64,000 bases of DNA from Streptomyces nitrosporeus (GCF_008704555.1 NZ_CP023702.1:496001-560000), one strand, 5' to 3'; positions 25,012 through 33,621 are shown, numbered from the stretch's first letter. A program made the numbers and translations. The notes: a model not told the origin generated them from the sequence alone.

Positions 25012-25677
25012 CTACCCGGCGGCGCCCGGCGCCGCTCCCTGCCGCCCGGGGACGCTGATCAGCGGGACCAGATAGCCGCGGGCGAAGGCCCGTACCTGTT
25101 CGTCGTCGTCGAGGGCGAAGCAGCTGACGGGGTTGAGGAGGAAGGAGACGGTGATCCGCACCATGAGTTCGGCCACCGGTGTGGAGTCCGACTCCGGCCG
25201 TCCTTCGGCCCGTTGGGCGCGGTGCAGCCGGTCGGTGAGGTAGTCACGCATGGCGAGGAAGGCGGGGCCGCTCTCCAGGGTGAGGAAGGGGAGCATGATC
25301 TCCGGTTCCAGCTTCAGCAGGCCGCCGACCAGCGGATGCCGGCGGATGTGCCCCAGGACCGCGACGAAGCCCTCGACCAGCCGGTCCTCCATGGTGGGCA
25401 GGGCGGCCACCGCGGCGTCCACCTCCGCGACGAACCGGCGGTACTCCCGCAGCAGGCAGGCCGACACCAGGCTGTCCTTGTTGCCGATCCGCCGGTACAC
25501 GGTGACCCGGGAGACCTTGGCCCGCTTGGCCACGTCGTCGACAGTCGAGCGGCGCAGGCCGAACGTCATGAACTGTTCGCGCGCCGCGTCCAGGATCTGC
25601 CCGGTGAGCGCGTCCGCGGGTTCCGTCTCCCTGAGCGCCGTGGCCAGCAGCGCGTCCTCGTGATCCGGTGACGTCAT
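25012..25677 (-). CDS. TetR/AcrR family transcriptional regulator
   Basis: The 221-residue protein has a TetR DNA-binding domain at about residues 25-72: ILDAAREQFMTFGLRRSTVD, DVAKRAKVSRVTVYRRIGNK. The remainder is the variable helical ligand-binding domain (LEPEIMLPFLTLESGPAFLA). The ATG at 25677 follows GGAGAGGG, and a TAGGGT box lies about 44 nt upstream (minus strand, 25722-25727), so the leader is short. Convergent with the second MpaB-type gene and next to the first, it is the obvious candidate regulator of that oxygenase pair. The ligand would then be a lipid or isoprenoid, but this is inference. Confidence 0.88.
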   Translation of the reverse strand: MTSPDHEDALLATALRETEPADALTGQILDAAREQFMTFGLRRSTVDDVAKRAKVSRVTVYRRIGNKDSLVSACLLREYRRFVAEVDAAVAALPTMEDRLVEGFVAVLGHIRRHPLVGGLLKLEPEIMLPFLTLESGPAFLAMRDYLTDRLHRAQRAEGRPESDSTPVAELMVRITVSFLLNPVSCFALDDDEQVRAFARGYLVPLISVPGRQGAAPGAAG

Positions 25678-25734
25678 GAGCCCTCTCCGTTCCGCCGCGC
25701 CCGTGTGCCGCGAGCCCCTTCACCCTAAAGGGCC

Positions 25735-25825
25735 GGGCCCGCAGGTCCCCGCGGCTCTCCCCGTCCGCCGGGCCCGCAGGTCCCCGCGGCTCTCCCCGTC
25801 CGCCGGGCCCGCAGATCCCCGCGGA
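25735..25825. repeat. 35-bp tandem repeat, about 2.6 copies
   Basis: The unit beginning GGGCCCGCAGGTCCCCGCGG and ending CTCTCCCCGTCCGCC occurs at 25735 and 25770, with a partial copy from 25805. It fills the gap between the TetR promoter and the 3' end of the macro-domain gene. Confidence 0.85.
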
Positions 25826-25832
25826 CGGGCCC

Positions 25833-26309
25833 TCAGCCGTGGTCGTAGACGGTCACCGCGAGGCCGCGGGCGGCCAGCCGCCCGGTCACCAGGGGTTCGA
25901 CACGGGACCAGGTGCCGCCGGCCAGGCCGCAGCCCATCCGCGGCATGTGCACGGAGGCCCCCAGCTCGACGGCCTTTTCCGCCACCTTCTCCAGGCCGGC
26001 GCCGAGGGCCTCGTAGCGCACCGGCACGCCCTTGCTGCCGGTGCGTACGCCCCGCTGGCCTATCAGGTTGGCCACCCAGACGTACGGCTCGACCTGGACG
26101 AACTGCACGGCGCCGAGGGCGAAGTCGTTGTGCGCGCGCTCACGGTGCCAGCGGCGGTACGCGGCCTCGGGGCCGGGCCAGCGGCGGGACAGGGCCAGCA
26201 CGAAGCCCTTCCCCCAGCCGCCCAGGTCGTTGCAGCAGTGCACGATCAGCTTGACGCCCTTGCCCTGGGGGGAGGTGGCGTCGCCCCGTACATAGGTGAT
26301 TCCCGGCAT
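25833..26309 (-). CDS. Macro domain protein (ADP-ribose-binding, Poa1p-like)
   Basis: The 158-residue protein is a stand-alone macro domain. It starts ITYVRGDATSPQGKGVKLIV with HCCNDLGGWGKGFVLALSRR, the ADP-ribose-binding loop region, followed by VWVANLIGQRG, VRYEALGAGLEKVAEKAVEL, and SVHMPRMGCGLAGGTWSRVE. The layout matches Poa1p-type enzymes that hydrolyse ADP-ribose 1''-phosphate or remove ADP-ribose from proteins. There is no ADP-ribosyltransferase next to it, so a toxin-antitoxin pairing such as DarTG is not supported. It appears monocistronic. Cytoplasmic. Confidence 0.88.
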   Translation of the reverse strand: MPGITYVRGDATSPQGKGVKLIVHCCNDLGGWGKGFVLALSRRWPGPEAAYRRWHRERAHNDFALGAVQFVQVEPYVWVANLIGQRGVRTGSKGVPVRYEALGAGLEKVAEKAVELGASVHMPRMGCGLAGGTWSRVEPLVTGRLAARGLAVTVYDHG

Positions 26310-26377
26310 GGCCCCACCGTACGTGCCGCCACCGACAACGCTCCCGGCTGACGCGGGGCGCCGGCCGGGAGCGGGGC

Positions 26378-26410
26378 GGGGCGCCCGCCGGGTGTGGTGG
26401 CGGGCGCCCC
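26378..26410. terminator. Hairpin after the M4 protease gene
   Basis: GGGGCGCCCGCC and GGCGGGCGCCCC form a perfect 12-bp stem with a 9-nt loop, just beyond the stop codon of the minus-strand protease gene. Confidence 0.85.
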
Positions 26411-26428
26411 GTGGAAGACGGCGCGGGG

Positions 26429-29134
26429 TTACTCCTCGCAGCTTCCGGCGAACGTCTCGCGGGTCACCACGTCGGTGTCGGCGGCGGTGGTGTCCAGCCA
26501 GGCGATCCGCTGTCCGTCACCGAGCGACGGGGCCAGCTGGGCGCCGGAGGAGCAGGAGACCCGGCTGAAGCCGTCCACTCCGGCCAGGAGGTCGGTGACC
26601 GTGGAGGCGTACACCTTGCCCGGTCCGGTCCAGGAGCCGAGCGCGCCCCATACGTCGTAGGCCGAGTAGGCGAAGTAGTCGTCGTTGACCGTGAACTGGG
26701 CCATGGCGGTGCCCTTGGGGAAGGCCGGCTTCACGGCCTCGGACAGGTCGTCGAGGGGCGCGGACCGGAAGTTGGTGGTCGGGAGCAGGCCGCCCGTCTC
26801 CCGCCAGAAGACACGGTCGGAGGTGAACTGGATGTCCGAGACGTGGTTGAAGAGCCAGCCCGGGATCCGGTAGGTCTGCGTGGTGCCCTCGGCGACGTCG
26901 TGCAGGGTCAGGGTGTCGCCGTCGCCGGCCGCCCAGGCGACCTGGCCGTTCTTCATCGCGAGCCGGGCTGCCCTGGTGCCGGTCTCCGGGGTCAGGTTGA
27001 CCGTCCGGCCGTCGGCCTCGCGGAGCATGACGTCCTGCTCGCCGTCGGCGGTGGTGCTGATGTAGGCGAGCACCCCGTCGTCGGTCACGGGCTCGGTCTC
27101 GTCCGCGTCCGGGCGGTCGACGAGCTTCCTGACCGCTCCCTGCCCCTTGGCTCCGGTGCGGTAGACACCGATGCCGTCGGCGGTGATCCGGGTGAAGACG
27201 ATGCGGTCGTCGTCGAGGGACGGGTCGAGAAGGTAGGCGTCCTTCTGGGCGATCTCGCGCTGGGGCTTCTTGCCGAAGCGGCCCACCGTGATACCGAAGG
27301 CGGCGCTTCCCCGGTCCCAGGCGACGGCGTCGCCGTGGCCGATCGCGTAGACGTCGCCGTTGATCTGGGCGGCCTGCTCGTCGATGCCGGCGTAGACCTC
27401 GTAGGCGGGCAGGACCCTGGCGCTCAGGGTGGTGCCGTCGTGCGTGCCGCTCCTGTACTCCCAGCCCTTCACGATGCCGTGGCTGTCGAAGGCCCGGCCG
27501 ATCGCGGCGAGGTCCGCGCCGGAGACGCGGAGGGACCGGGCGGCGAGGGTGACCGCGTCACGCATGTCGGTGAAACCGGAGAGCGGGGTGAGGTAGTTCT
27601 GCGCCGCCCGGTAGACGATGCGGTCGGCCAGCTCGCTGTCGAGGCTCTCGCGTATGTCCCACAGCGCGCCGCCGACGATGGTGGAGTTGCGGTGCACCCC
27701 GCCGTTGTCGAAGTCGAGGGTCATGAGCTCGTAGTCCCGCTGGGCGTTGCGGCCGTCGTTGAGGTCGCGCAGGGCGCACTCCTCCAGCGGGACGGTGCCG
27801 TTGCAGAGGTACTCGCCGATGAGTCCGGACGCCGGGTCGTCCATGGCGATGCCCTTGTCGGCGGTCTCCATGGCGTTGCCGAAGTAGTCGGAGATCGCCT
27901 CGTTGAGCGCTCCGGACTGGTTGAGGTAGACGAGGCCCGCGGAGTGCTCGGTGACCCCGTGCGTCATCTCGTGGCCGACGACGTCCAGACCGACGGAGAG
28001 CGGGACGCCGTTCATGTGGCCGTAGACCATCTTGGAGCCGTCCCAGAAGGCGTTGGCGTAGTCCTTGCCGCCGCTGGAGACGTTGACGACGGAGTGGATG
28101 GTGCCGCCCCTGCCGTCGACGCCGTCCCGGCCGAGCCGGTTTCGGAGGTACTCGTAGACCTTCGAGGCGTTGATGTGGGCGTCCACCGCGCCGGATGCGG
28201 TGTTGGCGCCGTCGAAGCGGTCGCTCGCGGAGGAGGACGGCAGGACGTCCTCGGGCACGGGGCCGCCGGCGAGGTCCAGGTAGGTCTTGCGCTGCGCGTC
28301 GTAGGTGCGTATCTGACCGCCGGTCACGGGGTACATGGCGCGCGCCGAGTCGACGAGCGTGTACGAGCCGTCCGCCTCCTCGTTGACGTCCAGCTCCACC
28401 TCGCTGCCGTCCACCCGTACGCCCGTGCCTTCGGCGGGCGAGGCGCCGGCGGCGTCGATGTTGTCGTACGAGAGGGCGATCCCGCCCACATGGGCGTCGA
28501 CGTACACCTCCTGGCGCACGGGGTTGCCGCCGGCCTCGCCGCCGGTGACGGTGAAGTGCCAGGTGAGCTTGCCGCCGTGGGCGTCGGGAAGCACGGTGAG
28601 GCCGTGGGACTCGGTGCTGCCGCCCCGGACGCGGGAGAGGTTCCCGTCGAGTGCGAACATCCGCCGCTTCGCGGTGGCCTCGCCGACCTCGGGGACCGTG
28701 GAGACCGTGAGGTCCGTGTAGAGGGTGCCGGTCGCCGAGGTGATCTGCCGGCCGCCGTCGGCCTTCTCGGTCTGGACGGCGTACTGGGCGCCGAAGACCG
28801 GGACGCCCTCGTGCTTCTGCTGGAAGCGCACCGAGGACTGCTTGCCCTCCTCGGTCGTCCGCACCGCCTTCAGGTCGGACACGGGCACCTTGTAGATGTC
28901 CTGATGGGCCTTCAGGTGCGCCCGGGCGGCCTCGGCGGGCGTGCCCTTCCGCGCGGCGTCGTCCAGCCCCTGAGTCATCCTCGGCGCCACCGGGACGGGG
29001 TCCTCGGCCGTGACGCCCGCGGCCGGGGCCTCGGGGGACGCCCAGGCGGGCGCGGCCAGCAGTGCCGAGCCCGTGGCGGTGGCGGTGGCGACCACGCCAG
29101 CCGCCAGCAGCCGTCGGATCCTTGCAGTTCTCAC
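26429..29134 (-). CDS. Secreted M4 (thermolysin-like) metalloprotease with C-terminal propeller-like extension
   Basis: The 901-residue secreted protein starts at GTG 29134 behind GGAGGGTTCT. The signal peptide (RTARIRRLLAAGVVATATAT, cleavage near AWASPE) is followed by an FTP/PepSY propeptide (VRFQQKHEGVPVFGAQYAVQ). The M4 catalytic domain has the zinc motif HEMTH at about residue 388, the third ligand Glu in NEAISDYFG, and the catalytic-domain segment GGVHRNSTIVGGALWDI. The last roughly 330 residues form repeated WD/TolB-like strands (VYAIGHGDAVAWDRGS; VLAYISTTADGEQDVMLREA), probably a beta-propeller unusual for M4 enzymes. It is the likely target of the HTH regulator encoded 132 bp upstream in the same direction. 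Role: extracellular protein degradation. Confidence 0.9.
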   Translation of the reverse strand: MRTARIRRLLAAGVVATATATGSALLAAPAWASPEAPAAGVTAEDPVPVAPRMTQGLDDAARKGTPAEAARAHLKAHQDIYKVPVSDLKAVRTTEEGKQSSVRFQQKHEGVPVFGAQYAVQTEKADGGRQITSATGTLYTDLTVSTVPEVGEATAKRRMFALDGNLSRVRGGSTESHGLTVLPDAHGGKLTWHFTVTGGEAGGNPVRQEVYVDAHVGGIALSYDNIDAAGASPAEGTGVRVDGSEVELDVNEEADGSYTLVDSARAMYPVTGGQIRTYDAQRKTYLDLAGGPVPEDVLPSSSASDRFDGANTASGAVDAHINASKVYEYLRNRLGRDGVDGRGGTIHSVVNVSSGGKDYANAFWDGSKMVYGHMNGVPLSVGLDVVGHEMTHGVTEHSAGLVYLNQSGALNEAISDYFGNAMETADKGIAMDDPASGLIGEYLCNGTVPLEECALRDLNDGRNAQRDYELMTLDFDNGGVHRNSTIVGGALWDIRESLDSELADRIVYRAAQNYLTPLSGFTDMRDAVTLAARSLRVSGADLAAIGRAFDSHGIVKGWEYRSGTHDGTTLSARVLPAYEVYAGIDEQAAQINGDVYAIGHGDAVAWDRGSAAFGITVGRFGKKPQREIAQKDAYLLDPSLDDDRIVFTRITADGIGVYRTGAKGQGAVRKLVDRPDADETEPVTDDGVLAYISTTADGEQDVMLREADGRTVNLTPETGTRAARLAMKNGQVAWAAGDGDTLTLHDVAEGTTQTYRIPGWLFNHVSDIQFTSDRVFWRETGGLLPTTNFRSAPLDDLSEAVKPAFPKGTAMAQFTVNDDYFAYSAYDVWGALGSWTGPGKVYASTVTDLLAGVDGFSRVSCSSGAQLAPSLGDGQRIAWLDTTAADTDVVTRETFAGSCEE

Positions 29135-29163
29135 AGAACCCTCCACATCGCACACCCATCGGC

Positions 29164-29185
29164 GGAACGCACTGTTGTACGTTCC
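29164..29185. promoter_or_regulatory. Inverted repeat in the M4 protease promoter region
   Basis: GGAACG and CGTTCC are separated by 10 bp in the short gap between the regulator and the protease gene. They could be the binding site of the regulator encoded next door. Confidence 0.35.
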
Positions 29186-29266
29186 ATCCGGTTGACGGGG
29201 TCGATCCTTCGGTATGCGGAGTCGGCCAACAAGGGATGGCGGCGGCGCGAAGACGCCGTGGCGCAA

Positions 29267-30451
29267 TTACGCCTCGGGGGCCGTGGACCGTGTCCGGGCG
29301 GGGCCGTCGAGCCAGCCCTCCCGGGCGGCGTGCCAGCCGAGCTGGAAGCGGGTGGCGGCGCCGACCTCGTCCATCAGGGCGCGCAGCCGCCGCTGCACGG
29401 TGCGGTGCCCCATGCCCAGCTGGCGCGCGATGGCGGCGTCGGTCAGACCGACGTGGAGCAGCGCCACGATGTCCCGGTCGGTCCCGGCGGGCGTGGCCTC
29501 CCGGCCGTCGCCGGAACCGCTCAGCCGCCATCCCTTCTCGAAGTGCTCCTCGAAGAGCGAGCAGAGGGCGGTGAGCAGCCCGGTCCGGTGCACCACCAGT
29601 GCCACCGGCTCGGTCTCCCGTTCCGGGTTCAGGGGCAGCAGGGCGACCCGCCGGTCCACGATGACGAGTTTGATCGGCAGCCGGTCCGTGACGGAGATGT
29701 GCTGGCCCAGCGCGACGCACGAGGCCAGCACCGCCGCCGTCTCCGGGCGTTCCAGCCCTTCGCGTTCGACCACACTGCGCACGGTCACCCCGCGGCGCAT
29801 CAGTTCCTCGTCCGCCTCGGTGTGGTTGTCCTCGTAGGAGAGCACCGCCGGCGCGTGCCTGGTCGGGACCAGGGTGCAGACCTCGTTCACGGCCTGGCGC
29901 TGCATCGTCAGGAGCCGGCGCCGGATGGCGGCCGGACCGGTCAGCACCTCGACGGGCACTCCCGAGGCGTGCGCCTGGGCCGACCGGTGCCGTTCGGTGA
30001 GGTCACCGACGAAGGACTCGACCTGGCGCAGCGCGGCCCGCCGGGACTCCAGGAGCGACCCGAGGGCCAGCACGGGTGACGCCGCCCGGTACCGGACGCT
30101 GCCGTCGGTGTCCGGCCGGCCGGCACTGGCGAGGCCGCGTTCGACGAGCGATTCGAGGGCCCGGGCCACCAGCGGACCGCTCAACGGCCCTTGGAGGGCC
30201 TCCGGTTCGCAGTCGGGGCGGTCCACGAGCAGCCGGTAGACCGCGTCCTCCGCCTCGTCGAGCCCGAGCAGCGTCAGCAGCGGGGCGTCCGGGTGCCCGG
30301 CGGGCGGGACGGCGGGCGCGTCCGCGGCCCCGCGTCCTTGCGGCGGTACGGTTCCCGGTCCCGGCGCCCCGCCGTCCCGCTCCCCCGCGCCCCCGTGTCC
30401 CGGCCGGGCCCGCGCGCCCTCACCACCCCTCACCCGCGCCGCCCTCCCCAC
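29267..30451 (-). CDS. TrmB/LuxR-like helix-turn-helix regulator, probable regulator of the M4 protease
   Basis: The 394-residue protein has a Gly/Ala/Pro-rich N-terminus, then a TrmB-like winged-helix region (LLGLDEAEDAVYRLLVDRPD), a central domain (VPVEVLTGPAAIRRRLLTMQ; ALLPLNPERETEPVALVVHR) and a C-terminal LuxR-type HTH (DRDIVALLHVGLTDAAIARQ, LGMGHRTVQRRLRALMDEV). Its layout matches the regulator at 51692-52696 next to the RiPP cluster, so the two are paralogues. The GTG at 30451 follows AGGA, and a TAGTGT box lies just upstream (minus strand, 30470-30475). It is transcribed toward the protease gene with a 132-bp gap. The signal it senses is unknown. Confidence 0.8.
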   Translation of the reverse strand: MGRAARVRGGEGARARPGHGGAGERDGGAPGPGTVPPQGRGAADAPAVPPAGHPDAPLLTLLGLDEAEDAVYRLLVDRPDCEPEALQGPLSGPLVARALESLVERGLASAGRPDTDGSVRYRAASPVLALGSLLESRRAALRQVESFVGDLTERHRSAQAHASGVPVEVLTGPAAIRRRLLTMQRQAVNEVCTLVPTRHAPAVLSYEDNHTEADEELMRRGVTVRSVVEREGLERPETAAVLASCVALGQHISVTDRLPIKLVIVDRRVALLPLNPERETEPVALVVHRTGLLTALCSLFEEHFEKGWRLSGSGDGREATPAGTDRDIVALLHVGLTDAAIARQLGMGHRTVQRRLRALMDEVGAATRFQLGWHAAREGWLDGPARTRSTAPEA

Positions 30452-30535
30452 GGTTCCTGTCCGGCGGTCACACTATCCGCTGGGCCGGGGACCGACACGG
30501 AGCTGTTCCGGCGACCGGGCCATGGCGTCCCCGCG

Positions 30536-30541
30536 TATCCT
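30536..30541 (+). promoter_or_regulatory. Candidate -10 box of a leaderless glxA-type transcript
   Basis: TATCCT is followed by exactly 7 nt and GTG at 30549, the same geometry as at galE. Confidence 0.45.
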
Positions 30542-30548
30542 CTTGCCC

Positions 30549-31505
30549 GTGCCGGACTCGTCCCCGCACCGTGTCGCGGTGCTCGTGCTCGAAGGTGCGA
30601 AGCCTCTCGATGTCGGTATCCCCGCGCAGGTGTTCACGACCCGCGCGAGCATGCCGTACGAGGTGCGGGTGTGCGGTGCGGCGCCCGGTCCCGTGACCGG
30701 CGGCGACGGTCTGTCGTACCACGTCGCCCACGGTCTCGAAGCGCTCGCGTGGGCCGACATCGTCTTCGTCCCCGGCTACCGGCACCCGGACCGCGACGAT
30801 CCGCCGCGGACCGTCGTCGACGCGCTGGCCGCCGCCCACCACCGGGGGGCACGGCTCGCCGCCATCTCGACGGGGGCCTTCGCGCTCGCCGCCACAGGTC
30901 TGCTCGACGGCAGGCGCGCCACGACGCACTGGCACTACACGCGGGCGCTCGCGGCGAAGCGCCCGCTGGTCCGGGTCGACGCGAACGTCCTGTTCGTCGA
31001 CGAGGGCAGCCTGCTGACATCGGCCGGTGCCGCTTCGGGCATCGACCTCTGCCTGCACATCCTGCGCGGCGATCTGGGGGTGTCCGCGTCGAACCACGCG
31101 GCACGGCGCCTGGTGGCGGCTCCCTACCGCAGCGGCGGTCAGGCGCAGTACGTGCCGCGCAGTGTGCCCGAGCCGCTCGGCGAGCGGTTCGCCGCCACCC
31201 GGGAGTGGGCGCTGCACCGGCTCGGTGAACCCCTGACCCTCGATGTGCTCGCCCGGCACGCGGCGGTGTCGCCCCGCACGTTCTCGCGGCGCTTCGCCGA
31301 GGACACGGGGTACACGCCGATGCAGTGGCTCATGCGGGCCCGTGTCGATGTGGCCCGTGAGCTGCTCGAACGTTCGCAGCGGGACATCGAGCGGATCGCC
31401 GCCGACGTCGGTCTCGGCACCGGTGCGAATCTGCGGCTGCACTTCCGGCGCGTCCTCGGCACCACACCGAGCGAGTACCGGCGCACCTTCGCCCGGGGGC
31501 GGTAG
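30549..31505 (+). CDS. GlxA-type AraC family transcriptional regulator
   Basis: The 318-residue protein has an N-terminal DJ-1/PfpI-like domain (VAVLVLEGAKPLDVGIPAQV, LAAISTGAFALAATGLLDGR, THWHYTRAL) and a C-terminal AraC double HTH (LTLDVLARHAAVSPRTFSRR and IERIAADVGLGTGANLRLHF). In GlxA-type proteins the DJ-1 cysteine is often absent; here the elbow reads STGAF, so no amidase activity is expected. The GTG at 30549 is supported by a TATCCT box 7 nt upstream. It precedes a GAPDH gene by 101 bp in the same direction, a pairing that suggests control of that gene. Codons such as CTC, GCG and ACG are used more than in neighbouring genes, hinting at separate origin. Confidence 0.85.
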   Translation: MPDSSPHRVAVLVLEGAKPLDVGIPAQVFTTRASMPYEVRVCGAAPGPVTGGDGLSYHVAHGLEALAWADIVFVPGYRHPDRDDPPRTVVDALAAAHHRGARLAAISTGAFALAATGLLDGRRATTHWHYTRALAAKRPLVRVDANVLFVDEGSLLTSAGAASGIDLCLHILRGDLGVSASNHAARRLVAAPYRSGGQAQYVPRSVPEPLGERFAATREWALHRLGEPLTLDVLARHAAVSPRTFSRRFAEDTGYTPMQWLMRARVDVARELLERSQRDIERIAADVGLGTGANLRLHFRRVLGTTPSEYRRTFARGR

Positions 31506-31606
31506 CCCGCCCCGTGGCGTGATCCTTCCGGACCGTGGCGATCACGCCGCTGTCACCGGCGAACGCCGCGCGGGAGCCTGGTGGCGAACCCGGAAGGAGA
31601 CCGCTC

Positions 31607-32605
31607 ATGACCCGTATCGCCATCAACGGTTTCGGCCGCATCGGACGCAATGTGCTGCGTGCGCTGCTCGAACGCGACAGCGCCCTCGAGGTCGTCGCCG
31701 TCAACGACCTCACGGAGCCCGCCACCCTCGCGCGGCTGCTCGCCTACGACACGACGGCGGGCCGGCTCGGCCGTCCGGTGACGGCCGACGGGGACACCCT
31801 CGTCGTCGACGGCCGCCGTATCACCGTGCTCGCCGAGCGGGAGCCCGCACGGCTCCCCTGGGCCCGCCTCGGCGTCGACATCGTGCTGGAGGCGACCGGC
31901 CGCTTCACGTCGGCCGCGGCCGCCCGCGCCCATCTCGACGCGGGCGCGGGGAAGGTGCTCGTCAGCGCGCCGGCGGACGGCGCCGACGTCACCCTCGCGT
32001 TCGGGGTCAACACCGACGCGTACGACCCGGCCGCGCACACGATCGTCTCGAACGCCTCGTGCACGACCAACGCGCTCGCACCGCTGGCAGCGGTGCTCGA
32101 CGAGCTCGCCGGCATCGAGCACGGTTTCATGACGACGGTGCACGCCTACACGCAGGAGCAGAACCTCCAGGACGGTCCGCACCGTGACGCCCGCCGCGCC
32201 CGCGCGGCCGCTGTCAACATCGTGCCGACCACGACGGGGGCCGCCAAGGCGATCGGCCTGGTGCTGCCGAACCTCGACGGCAGGCTGTCGGGGGACTCGA
32301 TCCGCGTGCCGGTGCCGGTGGGGTCGATCGTCGAACTGAACACGACCGTCGCCCGCGACGTGACGCGCGAGGACGTGCTGGCGGCGTACCGGGCCGCGGC
32401 GCGGGGGCCGCTCGCGGGTGTGCTCGAGTACTCGGACGACCCCCTCGTCTCCTCCGACATCACGGGCAACCCGGCCTCTGCGGTATTCGACTCGGCTCTC
32501 ACCCGCGTCGACGGCCGCCACGTCAAGGTCGTCGCCTGGTACGACAACGAGTGGGGCTTCTCGAACCGTGTGGTCGACACGCTCGGCCTCCTCGCCGCCG
32601 GCTGA
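31607..32605 (+). CDS. gap: Type I glyceraldehyde-3-phosphate dehydrogenase
   Basis: The 332-residue protein begins MTRIAINGFGRIGRNVLRAL, has the catalytic cysteine in VSNASCTTNALAPLAAVL, the catalytic His in HAYTQEQNLQDGPH, and the C-terminal KVVAWYDNEWGFSNRVVD. It oxidises glyceraldehyde-3-phosphate with NAD or NADP and phosphate. GGAAGGAG precedes the ATG at 31607. Streptomyces carry several GAPDH genes; this one sits outside the pgk-tpi operon and directly after a GlxA-type regulator, so it is probably a conditionally expressed isoenzyme. An inhibitor-resistant form is conceivable but nothing in the active site shows it. A double-stem terminator follows. Confidence 0.95.
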   Translation: MTRIAINGFGRIGRNVLRALLERDSALEVVAVNDLTEPATLARLLAYDTTAGRLGRPVTADGDTLVVDGRRITVLAEREPARLPWARLGVDIVLEATGRFTSAAAARAHLDAGAGKVLVSAPADGADVTLAFGVNTDAYDPAAHTIVSNASCTTNALAPLAAVLDELAGIEHGFMTTVHAYTQEQNLQDGPHRDARRARAAAVNIVPTTTGAAKAIGLVLPNLDGRLSGDSIRVPVPVGSIVELNTTVARDVTREDVLAAYRAAARGPLAGVLEYSDDPLVSSDITGNPASAVFDSALTRVDGRHVKVVAWYDNEWGFSNRVVDTLGLLAAG

Positions 32606-32618
32606 CCGGGGGCCGGGT

Positions 32619-32669
32619 GCGGCCGTTCCCGGTGGCCGGCGGATACGCCGGGGCATCGGGAACGGCCGC
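32619..32669. terminator. Nested double-hairpin terminator after the GAPDH gene
   Basis: An outer perfect 13-bp stem (GCGGCCGTTCCCG / CGGGAACGGCCGC) encloses an inner perfect 6-bp stem (CCGGCG-GATA-CGCCGG). It lies between the convergent GAPDH and phosphotransferase genes. Confidence 0.85.
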
Positions 32670-32718
32670 TCACCGGCGGTCCGCCCCGTCCGCCCGGAGG
32701 CCGTGCGCCCGAACCGGT

Positions 32719-33621
32719 TCACCGCTCGCCGGCGGCCTCCAGGACCGCGCGGAGACGCGAGAGGCATTCGCCGGCGAAGAGGGGGCGGGTGTCCCGGTAG
32801 TACGACACCCCGCTGATCCCGACGGCGACGGCCCACGCCCGGGCACGCAGCCATGTCGTGTCGTCGAGGCCCAGGGCGTCCCGGTACGTCTGCCGGGCCG
32901 CGGGCGGGAGATCCCACAGGGGCGAGTGCTCGGCGTCGGGAAAGCCGACCGAGAGGCCTCCGAAGTCGATGACGGCGTGGAGTCTCCCCCGCTGGACCAG
33001 GAGGTTGGCGGGTCTGAGGTCTCCGTGGAGCCACACGTGGCGGGCGGACGGCTCGGGCAGGAGGAGCGCTTCCTGCCACAGGTGCCGCAGGTGTGCGAGG
33101 CCGAGGCCCTGGACCGTCCGGCAGGCGTCGAAGCACCCGCTGATCCACCGGTCGCAGGCGCGCAGGCCGCCTCCGCGGTACCAGCTGAGCCCGCCTTGGC
33201 GGGTGGCTCCCATGAGGGGGACGGAGTGCAGGCTCCGCACGACCGTCGCCAGGTCGCTCCCGAAGGCGGCCCGGTCGGTGACCGACGCCGGGCCGGCTTC
33301 GTCACCGTCGATCCACCGGTACACCGACCAGGCGAGCGGGAACGCGGGGCCCGGCACGCCCTCGTGCACCGGCTCGGGGATGCGGCAGGGAAGATGCGGT
33401 GCCAACCGCGGCAGCCATGTCTGCTCCTCCCGTACGGCCTTCGCGTTGTCCGGGGCGCGTGGCAGCCGGACGAGCAGGTGGTCGCCGAGCCGGTACATCG
33501 TGTTGTCCGTGCCCGCGCCGGCCGGTGAGACGGGGAGGGCGGCCCATTCCGGCCGCTGTTCCCGCAGCAGTGACCGGACGACCGCCTCGTCCGCACGGAC
33601 CTCGTTCTCATGGAGTGCCAC
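32719..33621 (-). CDS. Aminoglycoside phosphotransferase (APH) family protein
   Basis: The 300-residue protein kinase-like fold contains the APH catalytic loop HVWLHGDLRPANLLVQRG (Brenner motif HGDxxxxN) and the metal-binding IDFGGLSVGFPDAE. The N-lobe has TDNTMYRLGDHLLVRLPRAP with the ATP-contacting Lys/Arg region. Members phosphorylate aminoglycosides, macrolides, homoserine or other small alcohols. The GTG at 33621 was chosen. It stands alone between a GAPDH and a MerR gene, with no antibiotic biosynthesis genes beside it. Resistance is possible but the substrate is not indicated; many Streptomyces homologues are uncharacterised. Confidence 0.82.
   Translation of the reverse strand: MALHENEVRADEAVVRSLLREQRPEWAALPVSPAGAGTDNTMYRLGDHLLVRLPRAPDNAKAVREEQTWLPRLAPHLPCRIPEPVHEGVPGPAFPLAWSVYRWIDGDEAGPASVTDRAAFGSDLATVVRSLHSVPLMGATRQGGLSWYRGGGLRACDRWISGCFDACRTVQGLGLAHLRHLWQEALLLPEPSARHVWLHGDLRPANLLVQRGRLHAVIDFGGLSVGFPDAEHSPLWDLPPAARQTYRDALGLDDTTWLRARAWAVAVGISGVSYYRDTRPLFAGECLSRLRAVLEAAGER

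Noticed and set aside
25833..26309. DarTG-type toxin-antitoxin system based on the macro-domain gene
   Set aside because: No DarT-like ADP-ribosyltransferase gene is adjacent on either strand.
26411..30079. 1222-codon open frame antisense to the M4 protease and its regulator
   Set aside because: The opposite strand encodes two complete proteins with start sites, motifs and a terminator; the long frame has no domain.
32719..33621. Antibiotic-resistance gene as part of a biosynthetic cluster
   Set aside because: The APH-family protein stands alone between unrelated genes, so a resistance function for a local product is not supported.
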